In this document: in pieces, positions 37,602-49,837 of the stretch
How positions within the stretch are numbered: position 1 is the first letter of the stretch
Layout of the letters: each line of letters starts with the position of its first letter
Assembly: GCF_051020975.1 (NCBI RefSeq)
Contig: NW_027478167.1
Coordinates: 10,912,001-10,976,000, forward strand
Direction: 5' to 3'
Source: Osmia lignaria lignaria
Lineage: Eukaryota > Arthropoda > Insecta > Hymenoptera > Megachilidae
DNA length: 64,000 bases
Notes under the pieces: generated by a model
Database searches by the model: none
Told to the model about the DNA's origin: nothing
Seen by the model: the letters and a program-made list of their open reading frames with translations, nothing else
Made by a program: the position numbers and the translations under genes

Positions 37602-38245
37602 TTGCAGATTTATCTCAAGGGAAGGGGCCTGACGGACATATTTCGAGATATTTCTTCTTCTTGTTGTTCTTCTTCTGCACAGCTAAGCTGGAAGTGGCAT
37701 TTGCAGCTCGCACTAGTGCAGAGTTATCTCAAAGAAAGGGGCCACGGTGTTTCTGTATCTCTATTATGTTGGTGCGGCTTCGGAACTTTTAAATATCTCG
37801 ATATATCCCGAAAACTACGCTTCTGATCAAAAAATATCATAGAACATAAATTGTAGAAAACATAATTCTCTACAAAAAAGGTCTCTTAACATTTTGCCAT
37901 AGCTCGCTTCGTTTCCGAGATATTTGCAGATTTATCTCAAGGGAAGGGGCCTGACGGACATATTTCGAGATATTTCTTCTTCTTGTTGTTCTTCTTCTGC
38001 ACAGCTAGGCTGGAAGTGGCATTTGCGGCTCGCACTAGTGCAGAGTTATCTCAAAGAAAGGGGCCACGGTGTTTCTGTATCTCTATTATGTTGGTGCGGC
38101 TTCGGAACTTTTAAATATCTCGATATATCTCGAAAACTACGCTTCTGATCAAAAAATATCATACAACATAAATTGTAGGAAACATAATTCTCTACAAAAA
38201 ACGTCTCTTAACATTTTGCCATAGCTCGCTTCGATTCCGAGATAT
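37602..38245 (+). repeat. Two units before the 16-unit duplication
   Basis: Units at 37602 and 37924. The second has GCTAGGCTGG, CATACAACATAAATTG and is followed by CTTCGATTCCG. Its 3' part reappears exactly in the second half of the unit at 43076, which identifies it as one parent of the crossover that made the tandem duplication starting at 38246. Confidence 0.85.
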
Positions 38246-41200
38246 TTGCAGATTCAGCTCAAAGGAACGGGCCTGACGGACATATTTCGAGATACTTCTT
38301 CTTCTTGTTGTTCTTCCTCTGCACAGCTAAGCTGGAAGTGGCATTTGCAGCTCGCAATAGTGAAGAGTTATCTCAAAGAAAGGGGCCACGGTGTTTCTGT
38401 ATCTCTATTATGTTGGTGCGGCTTCGGAACTTTTAAATATCTTGATATATCTCGAGAACTACGCATCTGATCAAAAAATATCATAGAACATAAAAAGTAG
38501 GAAACTTAATTCTCTACAAAAAAGGTCTCTTAACATTTTGCCATAGCTCGCTTCGTTTCCGAGATATTTGCAGATTTATCTCAAGGGAAGGGGCCTGACG
38601 GACATATTTCGAGATATTTCTTCTTCTTGTTGTTCTTCTTCTGCACAGCTAAGCTGGAAGTGGCATTTGCGGCTCGCACTAGTGCAGAGTTATCTCAAAG
38701 AAAGGGGCCACGGTGTTTCTGTATCCCTATTATGTTGGTGCGGCTTCGGAACTTTTAAATATCTCGATATATCTCGAAAACTACGCTTCTGATCAAAAAA
38801 TATCATAGAACATAAATTGTAGGAAACATAATTCTCTACAAAAAACGTCTCTTAACATTTTGCCATAGCTCGCTTCGTTTCCGAGATATTTGCAGATTCA
38901 GCTCAAAGGAACTGGCCTGACGGACATATTTCGAGATATTTCTTCTTCTTGTTGTTCTTCCTCTGCACAGCTAAGCTGGAAGTGGCATTTGCAGCTCGCA
39001 ATAGTGCAGAGTTATCTCAAAGAAAGGGGCCACGGTGTTTCTGTATCTCTATTATGTTGGTGCGGCTTCGGAACTTTTAAATATCTTGATATATCTCGAG
39101 AACTACGCATCTGATCAAAAAATATCATAGAACATAAAAAGTAGGAAACTTAATTGTCTACAAAAAAGGTCTCTTAACATTTTGCCATAGCTCGCTTCGT
39201 TTCCGAGATATTTGCAGATTTATCTCAAGGGAAGGGGCCTGACGGACATATTTCGAGATATTTCGTCTTCTTGTTGTTCTTCTTCTGCACAGCTAAGCTG
39301 GAAGTGGCATTTGCAGCTCGCACTAGTGCAGAGTTATCTCAAAGAAAGGGGCCACGGTGTTTCTGTATCTCTATTATGTTGGTGCGGCTTCGGAACTTTT
39401 AAATATCTTGATATATGTCGAAAACTACGCTTCTGATCAAAAAATATCATAGAACATAAATTGTAGGAAACATAATTCTCTACAGAAAAGGTCTCTTAAC
39501 ATTTTGCCATAGCTCGCTTCGTTTCCGAGATATTTGCAGATTTATCTCAAGGGAAGGGGCCTGACGGACATATTTCGAGATATTTCTTCTTCTTGTTGTT
39601 CTTCTTCTGCACAGCTAAGCTGGAAGTGGCATTTGCGGCTCGCACTAGTGCAGAGTTATCTCAAAGAAAGGGGCCACGGTGTTTCTGTATCTCTATTATG
39701 TTGGTGCGGCTTCGGAACTTTTAAATATCTTGATATATCTCGAGAACTACGCATCTGATCAAAAAATATCATAGAACATAAAAAGTAGGAAACTTAATTC
39801 TCTACAAAAAAGGTCTCTTAACATTTTGCCATAGCTCGCTTCGTTTCCGAGATATTTGCAGATTTATCTCAAGGGAAGGGGCCTGACGGACATATTTAGA
39901 GATATTTCTTCTTCTTGTTGTTCTTCTTCTGCACAGCTAAGCTGGAAGTGGCATTTGCAGCTCGCAATAGTGCAGAGATATCTCAAAGAAAGGGGCCACG
40001 GTGTTTCTGTATCTCTATTATGTTGTTGCGGCTTCGGAACTTTTAAATATCTTGATATATCTCGAGAACTACGCGTCTGATCAAAAAATATCATAGAACA
40101 TAAAAAGTAAGAAACATAACTCTCTACAAAAAAGGTCTCTTAACATTTTGCCATAGCTCGCTTCGTTTCCGAGATATTTGTAGATTTATCTCAAGGGAAG
40201 GGGCCTGACGGACATATTTCGATATATTTCTTCTTCTTGTTGTTCTTCTTCTGCACAGCTAAGCTGGAAGTGGCATTTGCAGCTCGCAATAGTGCAGAGT
40301 TATCTCAAAGAAAGGGGCCACGGTGTTTCTGTATCTCTATTATGTTGGTGCGGCTTCGGAACTTTTAAATATCTTGATATATCTCGAGAACTACGCGTCT
40401 GATCAAAAAATATCATAGAACATAAAAAGTAGGAAACTTAATTCTCTACAAAAAAGGTCTCTTAGCATTTTGCCATAGCTCGCTTCGTTTCCGAGATATT
40501 TGCAGATTTATCTCAAGGGAAGTGGCCTGACGGACATATTTCGAGATATTTCTTCTTCTTGTTGTTCTTCTTCTGCACAGCTAAGCTGGAAGTGGCATTT
40601 ACGGCTCGCAATAGTGCAGAGATATCTCAAAGAAAGGGGCCACGGTGTTTCTGTATCTCTATTATGTTGGTGCGGCTTCGGAACTTTTAAATATCTTGAT
40701 ATATCTCGAGAACTACGCGTCTGATCAAAAAATATCATAGAACATAAAAAGTAGGAAACATAATTCTCTACAAAAAAGGTCTCTTAACATTTTGCCATAG
40801 CTCGCTTCGTTTCCGAGATATTTGCAGATTTATTTCAAGGGAAGGGGCCTAACGGACATATTTCCAGATATTTCTTCTTCTTGTTGTTCTTCTTCTGCAC
40901 AGCTAAGCTGGAAGTGGCATTTGCGGCTCGCACTAGTGCAGAGTTATCTCAAAGAAAGGGGCCACGGTGTTTCTGTATCTCTATTAAGTTGGTGCAGCTT
41001 CAGGACTTTTAAATATCTTGATATATCTCGAGAACTACGCATCTGATCAAAAAATATCATGGAAGATAAAAAGTAGAAAACTTAATTCTCTACAGAAAAG
41101 GTCTCTTAACATTTTGCCATAGCTCGCTTCGTTTCCGAGATATTTGCAGATTTATCTCAAGGGAGGGGTCCTGACGGACATATTTCGAGATATTTCTTCT

Positions 41201-43397
41201 TCTTGTTCTTCTTCTTCTGCACAGCTAAACTGGAAGTGGCATTTCCAGCTCGCAATAGTGCAGAGTTATCCCAAAGAAAGGGGCCACGCTGTTTCTGTAT
41301 CTCTATTATGTTGGTGCGGCTTCGGAACTTTTAAATACCTCGATATATCTCGAAAACTACGCTTCTGATCAAAAAATATCATAGAACATAAATTGTAGGA
41401 AACATAATTCTCCACAAAAAAGGTCTCTTAACATTTTGCCATAGCTCGCTTCGTTTCCGAGATATTTGCAGATTTATCTCAAGGGAAGGGTCCTGATGGA
41501 CATATTTCGAGATATTTCTTCTTCTTGTTGTTCTTCTTCTGCACAGCTAAGCTGGAAGTGGCATTTACAGTTCGCAATAGTGCAGAGTTATCTCAAAGAA
41601 AGGGGCCACGGTGTTTCTGTATCTCTATTATGTTGGTGCGGCTTCGGAACTTTTAAATATCTTGATATATCTCGAGAACTACGCATCTGATCAAAAAATA
41701 TCGTAGAACATAAAAAGTAGGAAACTTAATTCTCTACAAATAAGGTCTCTTAACATTTTGCCATAGCTCGCTTGGTTTCCGAGATATTTGCAGATTTATC
41801 TCAAGGGAAGGGGCCTGACGGACATATTTCGAGATATTTCTTCTTCTTGTTGTTCTTCTTCTGCACAGCTAAGCTGGAAGTGGCATTTGCAGCTCGCAAT
41901 AGTGCAGAGTTACCTCTCAGAAAGGGGCCACGGTGTTTCTGTATCTCTATTATGTTGGTGCCGCTTCGGAACTTTTAAATATCTGGATATATCGCGAGAA
42001 CTACGCATCTGATCAAAAAATATCATAGAACATAAAAAGTAGGAAACTTAATTCTCTACAAAAAAGGTCTCTTAACATTTTGCCATAGCTCGCTTCGTTT
42101 CCGAGATATTGGCAGATTTATCTCAAGGAAAGGGGTCTGACGAACATATTTCGAGATATTTCTTCTTCTTGTTGTTCTTCTTCTGCACAGCTAAGCTGGA
42201 AGTGGCATTTGCAGCTAGCAGTAGTGCAGAGTTATCTCAAAGAAAGGGGCCACGGTGTTTCTGTATCTCTATTATGTTGGTGCGGCTTCGGAACTTTTAA
42301 ATATCTTGATATATCTCGAGAACTACGCATCTGATCAAAAAATATCGTAGAATATAAAAAGTAGGAAACTTAATTCTCTACAAAAAAGGTCTCTTAACAT
42401 TTTGCCATGGCTCGCTTCGTTTCCGAGATATTTGCAGATTTATCTCAATGGAAGGGGCCTGACGGGCATATTTCGAGATATTTCTTCTTCTTGTTGTTCT
42501 TCTTCTGCACAGCTAAGCTGGAAGTGGCATTTGCAGCGCGCAATAGTGCAGAGTTATCTCAAAGAAAGGGGCCACGGTGTTTCTGTATCTCTATTATGTT
42601 GGTGCGGCTTCGGAACTTTTAAATATCTTGATATATCTCGAGAACTACGCATCCGATCAAAAAATATCATAGAACATAAAAAGTAGGAAACTTAATTCTC
42701 TACAAAAAAGGTCTCTCAACATTTTGCCATAGCTCGCTTCGTTTCCGAGATATTTGCAGATATATCTCAAGGGAAGGGGCCTGACAGACATATTTCGAGA
42801 TATTTCTTCTTCTTGTTGTTCTTCTTCTGCACAGCTAAGCTGGAAGTGGCATTTGCAGCTCGCAGTAGTGCAGAGTTATCTCAAAGAAAGGGGCCACGGT
42901 GTTTCTGTATCTCTATTATGTTGGTGCGGCTTCGGAACTTTTAAATATCTTGATATATCTCGAGAACTACGCATCTGATCAAAAAATATCGTAGAATATA
43001 AAAAGTAGGAAACTTAATTCTCTACAAAAAAGGTCTCTTAACATTTTGCCATGGCTCGCTTCGTTTCCGAGATATTTGCAGATTTATCTCAATGGAAGGG
43101 GCCTGACGGGCATATTTCGAGATATTTCTTCTTCTTGTTGTTCTTCTTCTGCACAGCTAAGCTGGAAGTGGCATTTGCGGCTCGCACTAGTGCAGAGTTA
43201 TCTCAAAGAAAGGGGCCACGGTGTTTCTGTATCTCTATTATGTTGGTGCGGCTTCGGAACTTTTAAATATCTCGATATATCTCGAAAACTACGCTTCTGA
43301 TCAAAAAATATCATACAACATAAATTGTAGGAAACATAATTCTCTACAAAAAACGTCTCTTAACATTTTGCCATAGCTCGCTTCGATTCCGAGATAT
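38246..43397 (+). repeat. 16-unit (5152-bp) tandem duplication, first copy
   Basis: Matches 43398-48549 unit by unit at an offset of exactly 5152 bp. Private shared markers: GATACTTC and AGTGAAGAG in the first unit, TTAATTGTCTAC, GATATTTCGTC, GATATATGTCG, CATATTTAGAG, TTGTAGATTT, TTTCCAGAT, TATTAAGTTGG. Single differences include TTCTCCACAAAA at 41409 against TTCTCTACAAAA, and GACGAACAT at 42129 against GACGGACAT. The last unit (43076) is chimeric and forms the junction to copy two. Confidence 0.92.
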
Positions 43398-45007
43398 TTG
43401 CAGATTCAGCTCAAAGGAACGGGCCTGACGGACATATTTCGAGATACTTCTTCTTCTTGTTGTTCTTCCTCTGCACAGCTAAGCTGGAAGTGGCATTTGC
43501 AGCTCGCAATAGTGAAGAGTTATCTCAAAGAAAGGGGCCACGGTGTTTCTGTATCTCTATTATGTTGGTGCGGCTTCGGAACTTTTAAATATCTTGATAT
43601 ATCTCGAGAACTACGCATCTGATCAAAAAATATCATAGAACATAAAAAGTAGGAAACTTAATTCTCTACAAAAAAGGTCTCTTAACATTTTGCCATAGCT
43701 CGCTTCGTTTCCGAGATATTTGCAGATTTATCTCAAGGGAAGGGGCCTGACGGACATATTTCGAGATATTTCTTCTTCTTGTTGTTCTTCTTCTGCACAG
43801 CTAAGCTGGAAGTGGCATTTGCGGCTCGCACTAGTGCAGAGTTATCTCAAAGAAAGGGGCCACGGTGTTTCTGTATCCCTATTATGTTGGTGCGGCTTCG
43901 GAACTTTTAAATATCTCGATATATCTCGAAAACTACGCTTCTGATCAAAAAATATCATAGAACATAAATTGTAGGAAACATAATTCTCTACAAAAAACGT
44001 CTCTTAACATTTTGCCATAGCTCGCTTCGTTTCCGAGATATTTGCAGATTCAGCTCAAAGGAACTGGCCTGACGGACATATTTCGAGATATTTCTTCTTC
44101 TTGTTGTTCTTCCTCTGCACAGCTAAGCTGGAAGTGGCATTTGCAGCTCGCAATAGTGCAGAGTTATCTCAAAGAAAGGGGCCACGGTGTTTCTGTATCT
44201 CTATTATGTTGGTGCGGCTTCGGAACTTTTAAATATCTTGATATATCTCGAGAACTACGCATCTGATCAAAAAATATCATAGAACATAAAAAGTAGGAAA
44301 CTTAATTGTCTACAAAAAAGGTCTCTTAACATTTTGCCATAGCTCGCTTCGTTTCCGAGATATTTGCAGATTTATCTCAAGGGAAGGGGCCTGACGGACA
44401 TATTTCGAGATATTTCGTCTTCTTGTTGTTCTTCTTCTGCACAGCTAAGCTGGAAGTGGCATTTGCAGCTCGCACTAGTGCAGAGTTATCTCAAAGAAAG
44501 GGGCCACGGTGTTTCTGTATCTCTATTATGTTGGTGCGGCTTCGGAACTTTTAAATATCTTGATATATGTCGAAAACTACGCTTCTGATCAAAAAATATC
44601 ATAGAACATAAATTGTAGGAAACATAATTCTCTACAGAAAAGGTCTCTTAACATTTTGCCATAGCTCGCTTCGTTTCCGAGATATTTGCAGATTTATCTC
44701 AAGGGAAGGGGCCTGACGGACATATTTCGAGATATTTCTTCTTCTTGTTGTTCTTCTTCTGCACAGCTAAGCTGGAAGTGGCATTTGCGGCTCGCACTAG
44801 TGCAGAGTTATCTCAAAGAAAGGGGCCACGGTGTTTCTGTATCTCTATTATGTTGGTGCGGCTTCGGAACTTTTAAATATCTTGATATATCTCGAGAACT
44901 ACGCATCTGATCAAAAAATATCATAGAACATAAAAAGTAGGAAACTTAATTCTCTACAAAAAAGGTCTCTTAACATTTTGCCATAGCTCGCTTCGTTTCC
45001 GAGATAT
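39856..45007 (+). repeat. Higher-order block H1, 16 units (a-h core plus tail)
   Basis: Units a-h start at 39856, 40178, 40500, 40822, 41144, 41466, 41788 and 42110. Markers: a GAGATATCTC with TGTTGTTGCGG; b TTGTAGATTT; c AAGTGGCC with GAGATATCTC; d TTTCCAGAT, TATTAAGTTGG and GGAAGATAAAAAG; e GGGAGGGGTCC with CACGCTG; f TCCTGATGG with CAGTTCGC; g CGCTTGG, TACCTCTCAG and TATCTGGAT; h ATTGGCAG. Tail: i (42432), j (42754), chimera (43076), then five units shared with 38246-39855. H1 and H2 share CATATTTAGAG in unit a. Confidence 0.9.
43076..43397 (+). repeat. Chimeric unit at the duplication junction
   Basis: The 5' part through 43110 has the i-type markers (CATGGCTCGC upstream, AATGGAAGGGG, ACGGGCAT). 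From 43179 the sequence is GCGGCTCGCACTAG with CATACAACATAAATTG and CTTCGATTCCG downstream, as in the unit at 37924. The exchange therefore lies between 43110 and 43179. The base at 43160 (A) favours the i-type parent, because 37924 has G at that position, narrowing it to about 43160-43179. Confidence 0.88.
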
Positions 45008-48000
45008 TTGCAGATTTATCTCAAGGGAAGGGGCCTGACGGACATATTTAGAGATATTTCTTCTTCTTGTTGTTCTTCTTCTGCACAGCTAAGCTGGAAG
45101 TGGCATTTGCAGCTCGCAATAGTGCAGAGATATCTCAAAGAAAGGGGCCACGGTGTTTCTGTATCTCTATTATGTTGTTGCGGCTTCGGAACTTTTAAAT
45201 ATCTTGATATATCTCGAGAACTACGCGTCTGATCAAAAAATATCATAGAACATAAAAAGTAAGAAACATAACTCTCTACAAAAAAGGTCTCTTAACATTT
45301 TGCCATAGCTCGCTTCGTTTCCGAGATATTTGTAGATTTATCTCAAGGGAAGGGGCCTGACGGACATATTTCGATATATTTCTTCTTCTTGTTGTTCTTC
45401 TTCTGCACAGCTAAGCTGGAAGTGGCATTTGCAGCTCGCAATAGTGCAGAGTTATCTCAAAGAAAGGGGCCACGGTGTTTCTGTATCTCTATTATGTTGG
45501 TGCGGCTTCGGAACTTTTAAATATCTTGATATATCTCGAGAACTACGCGTCTGATCAAAAAATATCATAGAACATAAAAAGTAGGAAACTTAATTCTCTA
45601 CAAAAAAGGTCTCTTAGCATTTTGCCATAGCTCGCTTCGTTTCCGAGATATTTGCAGATTTATCTCAAGGGAAGTGGCCTGACGGACATATTTCGAGATA
45701 TTTCTTCTTCTTGTTGTTCTTCTTCTGCACAGCTAAGCTGGAAGTGGCATTTACGGCTCGCAATAGTGCAGAGATATCTCAAAGAAAGGGGCCACGGTGT
45801 TTCTGTATCTCTATTATGTTGGTGCGGCTTCGGAACTTTTAAATATCTTGATATATCTCGAGAACTACGCGTCTGATCAAAAAATATCATAGAACATAAA
45901 AAGTAGGAAACATAATTCTCTACAAAAAAGGTCTCTTAACATTTTGCCATAGCTCGCTTCGTTTCCGAGATATTTGCAGATTTATTTCAAGGGAAGGGGC
46001 CTAACGGACATATTTCCAGATATTTCTTCTTCTTGTTGTTCTTCTTCTGCACAGCTAAGCTGGAAGTGGCATTTGCGGCTCGCACTAGTGCAGAGTTATC
46101 TCAAAGAAAGGGGCCACGGTGTTTCTGTATCTCTATTAAGTTGGTGCAGCTTCAGGACTTTTAAATATCTTGATATATCTCGAGAACTACGCATCTGATC
46201 AAAAAATATCATGGAAGATAAAAAGTAGAAAACTTAATTCTCTACAGAAAAGGTCTCTTAACATTTTGCCATAGCTCGCTTCGTTTCCGAGATATTTGCA
46301 GATTTATCTCAAGGGAGGGGTCCTGACGGACATATTTCGAGATATTTCTTCTTCTTGTTCTTCTTCTTCTGCACAGCTAAACTGGAAGTGGCATTTCCAG
46401 CTCGCAATAGTGCAGAGTTATCCCAAAGAAAGGGGCCACGCTGTTTCTGTATCTCTATTATGTTGGTGCGGCTTCGGAACTTTTAAATACCTCGATATAT
46501 CTCGAAAACTACGCTTCTGATCAAAAAATATCATAGAACATAAATTGTAGGAAACATAATTCTCTACAAAAAAGGTCTCTTAACATTTTGCCATAGCTCG
46601 CTTCGTTTCCGAGATATTTGCAGATTTATCTCAAGGGAAGGGTCCTGATGGACATATTTCGAGATATTTCTTCTTCTTGTTGTTCTTCTTCTGCACAGCT
46701 AAGCTGGAAGTGGCATTTACAGTTCGCAATAGTGCAGAGTTATCTCAAAGAAAGGGGCCACGGTGTTTCTGTATCTCTATTATGTTGGTGCGGCTTCGGA
46801 ACTTTTAAATATCTTGATATATCTCGAGAACTACGCATCTGATCAAAAAATATCGTAGAACATAAAAAGTAGGAAACTTAATTCTCTACAAATAAGGTCT
46901 CTTAACATTTTGCCATAGCTCGCTTGGTTTCCGAGATATTTGCAGATTTATCTCAAGGGAAGGGGCCTGACGGACATATTTCGAGATATTTCTTCTTCTT
47001 GTTGTTCTTCTTCTGCACAGCTAAGCTGGAAGTGGCATTTGCAGCTCGCAATAGTGCAGAGTTACCTCTCAGAAAGGGGCCACGGTGTTTCTGTATCTCT
47101 ATTATGTTGGTGCCGCTTCGGAACTTTTAAATATCTGGATATATCGCGAGAACTACGCATCTGATCAAAAAATATCATAGAACATAAAAAGTAGGAAACT
47201 TAATTCTCTACAAAAAAGGTCTCTTAACATTTTGCCATAGCTCGCTTCGTTTCCGAGATATTGGCAGATTTATCTCAAGGAAAGGGGTCTGACGGACATA
47301 TTTCGAGATATTTCTTCTTCTTGTTGTTCTTCTTCTGCACAGCTAAGCTGGAAGTGGCATTTGCAGCTAGCAGTAGTGCAGAGTTATCTCAAAGAAAGGG
47401 GCCACGGTGTTTCTGTATCTCTATTATGTTGGTGCGGCTTCGGAACTTTTAAATATCTTGATATATCTCGAGAACTACGCATCTGATCAAAAAATATCGT
47501 AGAATATAAAAAGTAGGAAACTTAATTCTCTACAAAAAAGGTCTCTTAACATTTTGCCATGGCTCGCTTCGTTTCCGAGATATTTGCAGATTTATCTCAA
47601 TGGAAGGGGCCTGACGGGCATATTTCGAGATATTTCTTCTTCTTGTTGTTCTTCTTCTGCACAGCTAAGCTGGAAGTGGCATTTGCAGCGCGCAATAGTG
47701 CAGAGTTATCTCAAAGAAAGGGGCCACGGTGTTTCTGTATCTCTATTATGTTGGTGCGGCTTCGGAACTTTTAAATATCTTGATATATCTCGAGAACTAC
47801 GCATCCGATCAAAAAATATCATAGAACATAAAAAGTAGGAAACTTAATTCTCTACAAAAAAGGTCTCTCAACATTTTGCCATAGCTCGCTTCGTTTCCGA
47901 GATATTTGCAGATATATCTCAAGGGAAGGGGCCTGACAGACATATTTCGAGATATTTCTTCTTCTTGTTGTTCTTCTTCTGCACAGCTAAGCTGGAAGTG

Positions 48001-48549
48001 GCATTTGCAGCTCGCAGTAGTGCAGAGTTATCTCAAAGAAAGGGGCCACGGTGTTTCTGTATCTCTATTATGTTGGTGCGGCTTCGGAACTTTTAAATAT
48101 CTTGATATATCTCGAGAACTACGCATCTGATCAAAAAATATCGTAGAATATAAAAAGTAGGAAACTTAATTCTCTACAAAAAAGGTCTCTTAACATTTTG
48201 CCATGGCTCGCTTCGTTTCCGAGATATTTGCAGATTTATCTCAATGGAAGGGGCCTGACGGGCATATTTCGAGATATTTCTTCTTCTTGTTGTTCTTCTT
48301 CTGCACAGCTAAGCTGGAAGTGGCATTTGCAGCGCGCAATAGTGCAGAGTTATCTCAAAGAAAGGGGCCACGGTGTTTCTGTATCTCTATTATGTTGGTG
48401 CGGCTTCGGAACTTTTAAATATCTTGATATATCTCGAGAACTACGCATCCGATCAAAAAATATCATAGAACATAAAAAGTAGGAAACTTAATTCTCTACA
48501 AAAAAGGTCTCTCAACATTTTGCCATAGCTCGCTTCGTTTCCGAGATAT
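43398..48549 (+). repeat. 16-unit (5152-bp) tandem duplication, second copy
   Basis: Second copy of 38246-43397. Its last unit (48228) stays in the AATGGAAGGGG / CAGCGCGCAATAG family through its 3' end, unlike the chimeric unit at 43076, which is what a tandem duplication by unequal exchange predicts. Confidence 0.92.
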
Positions 48550-49837
48550 TTGCAGATATATCTCAAGGGAAGGGGCCTGACAGACATATTTCGAGATATT
48601 TCTTCTTCTTGTTGTTCTTCTTCTGCACAGCTAAGCTGGAAGTGGCATTTGCAGCTCGCAATAGTGCAGAGTTATCTCAAAGAAAGGGGCCACGGTGTTT
48701 CTGTATCTCTATTATGTTGGTGCGGCTTCGGAACTTTTAAATATCTTGATATATCTCGAGAACAACGCATCTGATCAAAAAATATCATAGAACATAAAAA
48801 GTAGGAAACTTAATTCTCTACAAAAAAGGTCTCTTAACATTTTGCCATAGCTCGCTTGGTTTCCGAGATATTTGCAGATTTATCTCAAGGGAAGGGGCCT
48901 GACGGACATATTTCGAGATATTTCTTCTTCTTGTTGTTCTTCTTCTGCACAGCTAAGCTGGAAGTGGCATTTGCAGCTCGCAATAGTGCAGAGTTACCTC
49001 AAAGAAAGGGGCCACGGTGTTTCTGTATCTCTACTATCTTGGTGCCGCTTCGGAACTTTTAAATATCTGGATATATCTCGAGAACTACGCATCTGATCAA
49101 AAAATATCATAGAACATAAAAAGTAGGAAACTTAATTCTCTACAAAAAAGGTCTCTTAACATTTTGCCATAGCTCGCTTCGTTTCCGAGATATTTGCCGA
49201 TTTATCTCAATGGAAGGGGCCTGACGGGCATATTTCGAGATATTTCTTCTTCTTGTTGTTCTTCTTCTGCACAGCTAAGCTGGAAGTGGCATTTGCAGCG
49301 CGCAATAGTGCAGAGTTATCTCAAAGAAAGGGGCCACGGTGTTTCTGTATCTCTATTATGTTGGTGCGGCTTCGGAACTTTTAAATATCTTGATATATCT
49401 CGAGAACTACGCGTCCGATCAAAAAATATCATGGAAGATAAAAAGTAGAAAACTTAATTCTCTACAGAAAAGGTCTCTCAACATTTTGCCATAGCTCGCT
49501 TCGTTTCCGAGATATTTGCAGATTTATCTCAAGGGAGGGGTCCTGACGGACATATTTCGAGATATTTCTTCTTCTTGTTCTTCTTCTTCTGCACAGCTAA
49601 GCTGGAAGTGGCATTTGCAGCGCGCAATAGTGCAGAGTTATCTCAAAGAAAGGGGCCACGGTGTTTCTGTATCTCTATTATGTTGGTGCGGCTTCGGAAC
49701 TTTTAAATATCTTGATATATCTCGAGAACAACGCATCTGATCAAAAAATATCATGGAACATAAAAAGTAGGAAACTTAATTCTCTACAAAAAAGGTCTCT
49801 TAACATTTTGCCATAGCTCGCTTGGTTTCCGAGATAT
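45008..49837 (+). repeat. Higher-order block H2, 15 units
   Basis: Repeats core a-h from 45008 at an offset of 5152 bp from H1. Tail: i (47584), j (47906), i (48228), k (48550, AACAACGCATC), l (48872, CTACTATCTTGG), m (49194, TTGCCGATTT and GGAAGATAAAAAG), and a last unit (49516) that combines the 5' part of n with the 3' part of k. Unit h keeps CAGCTAGCAG as in H1. Confidence 0.9.

Noticed and set aside
38246..48549. Treating the 5152-bp duplication as a pure assembly error
   Set aside because: The copies differ at several bases and the junction unit is a specific hybrid of 37924 and an i-type unit, which a simple copy error would not create. Long-read support is still the deciding test.
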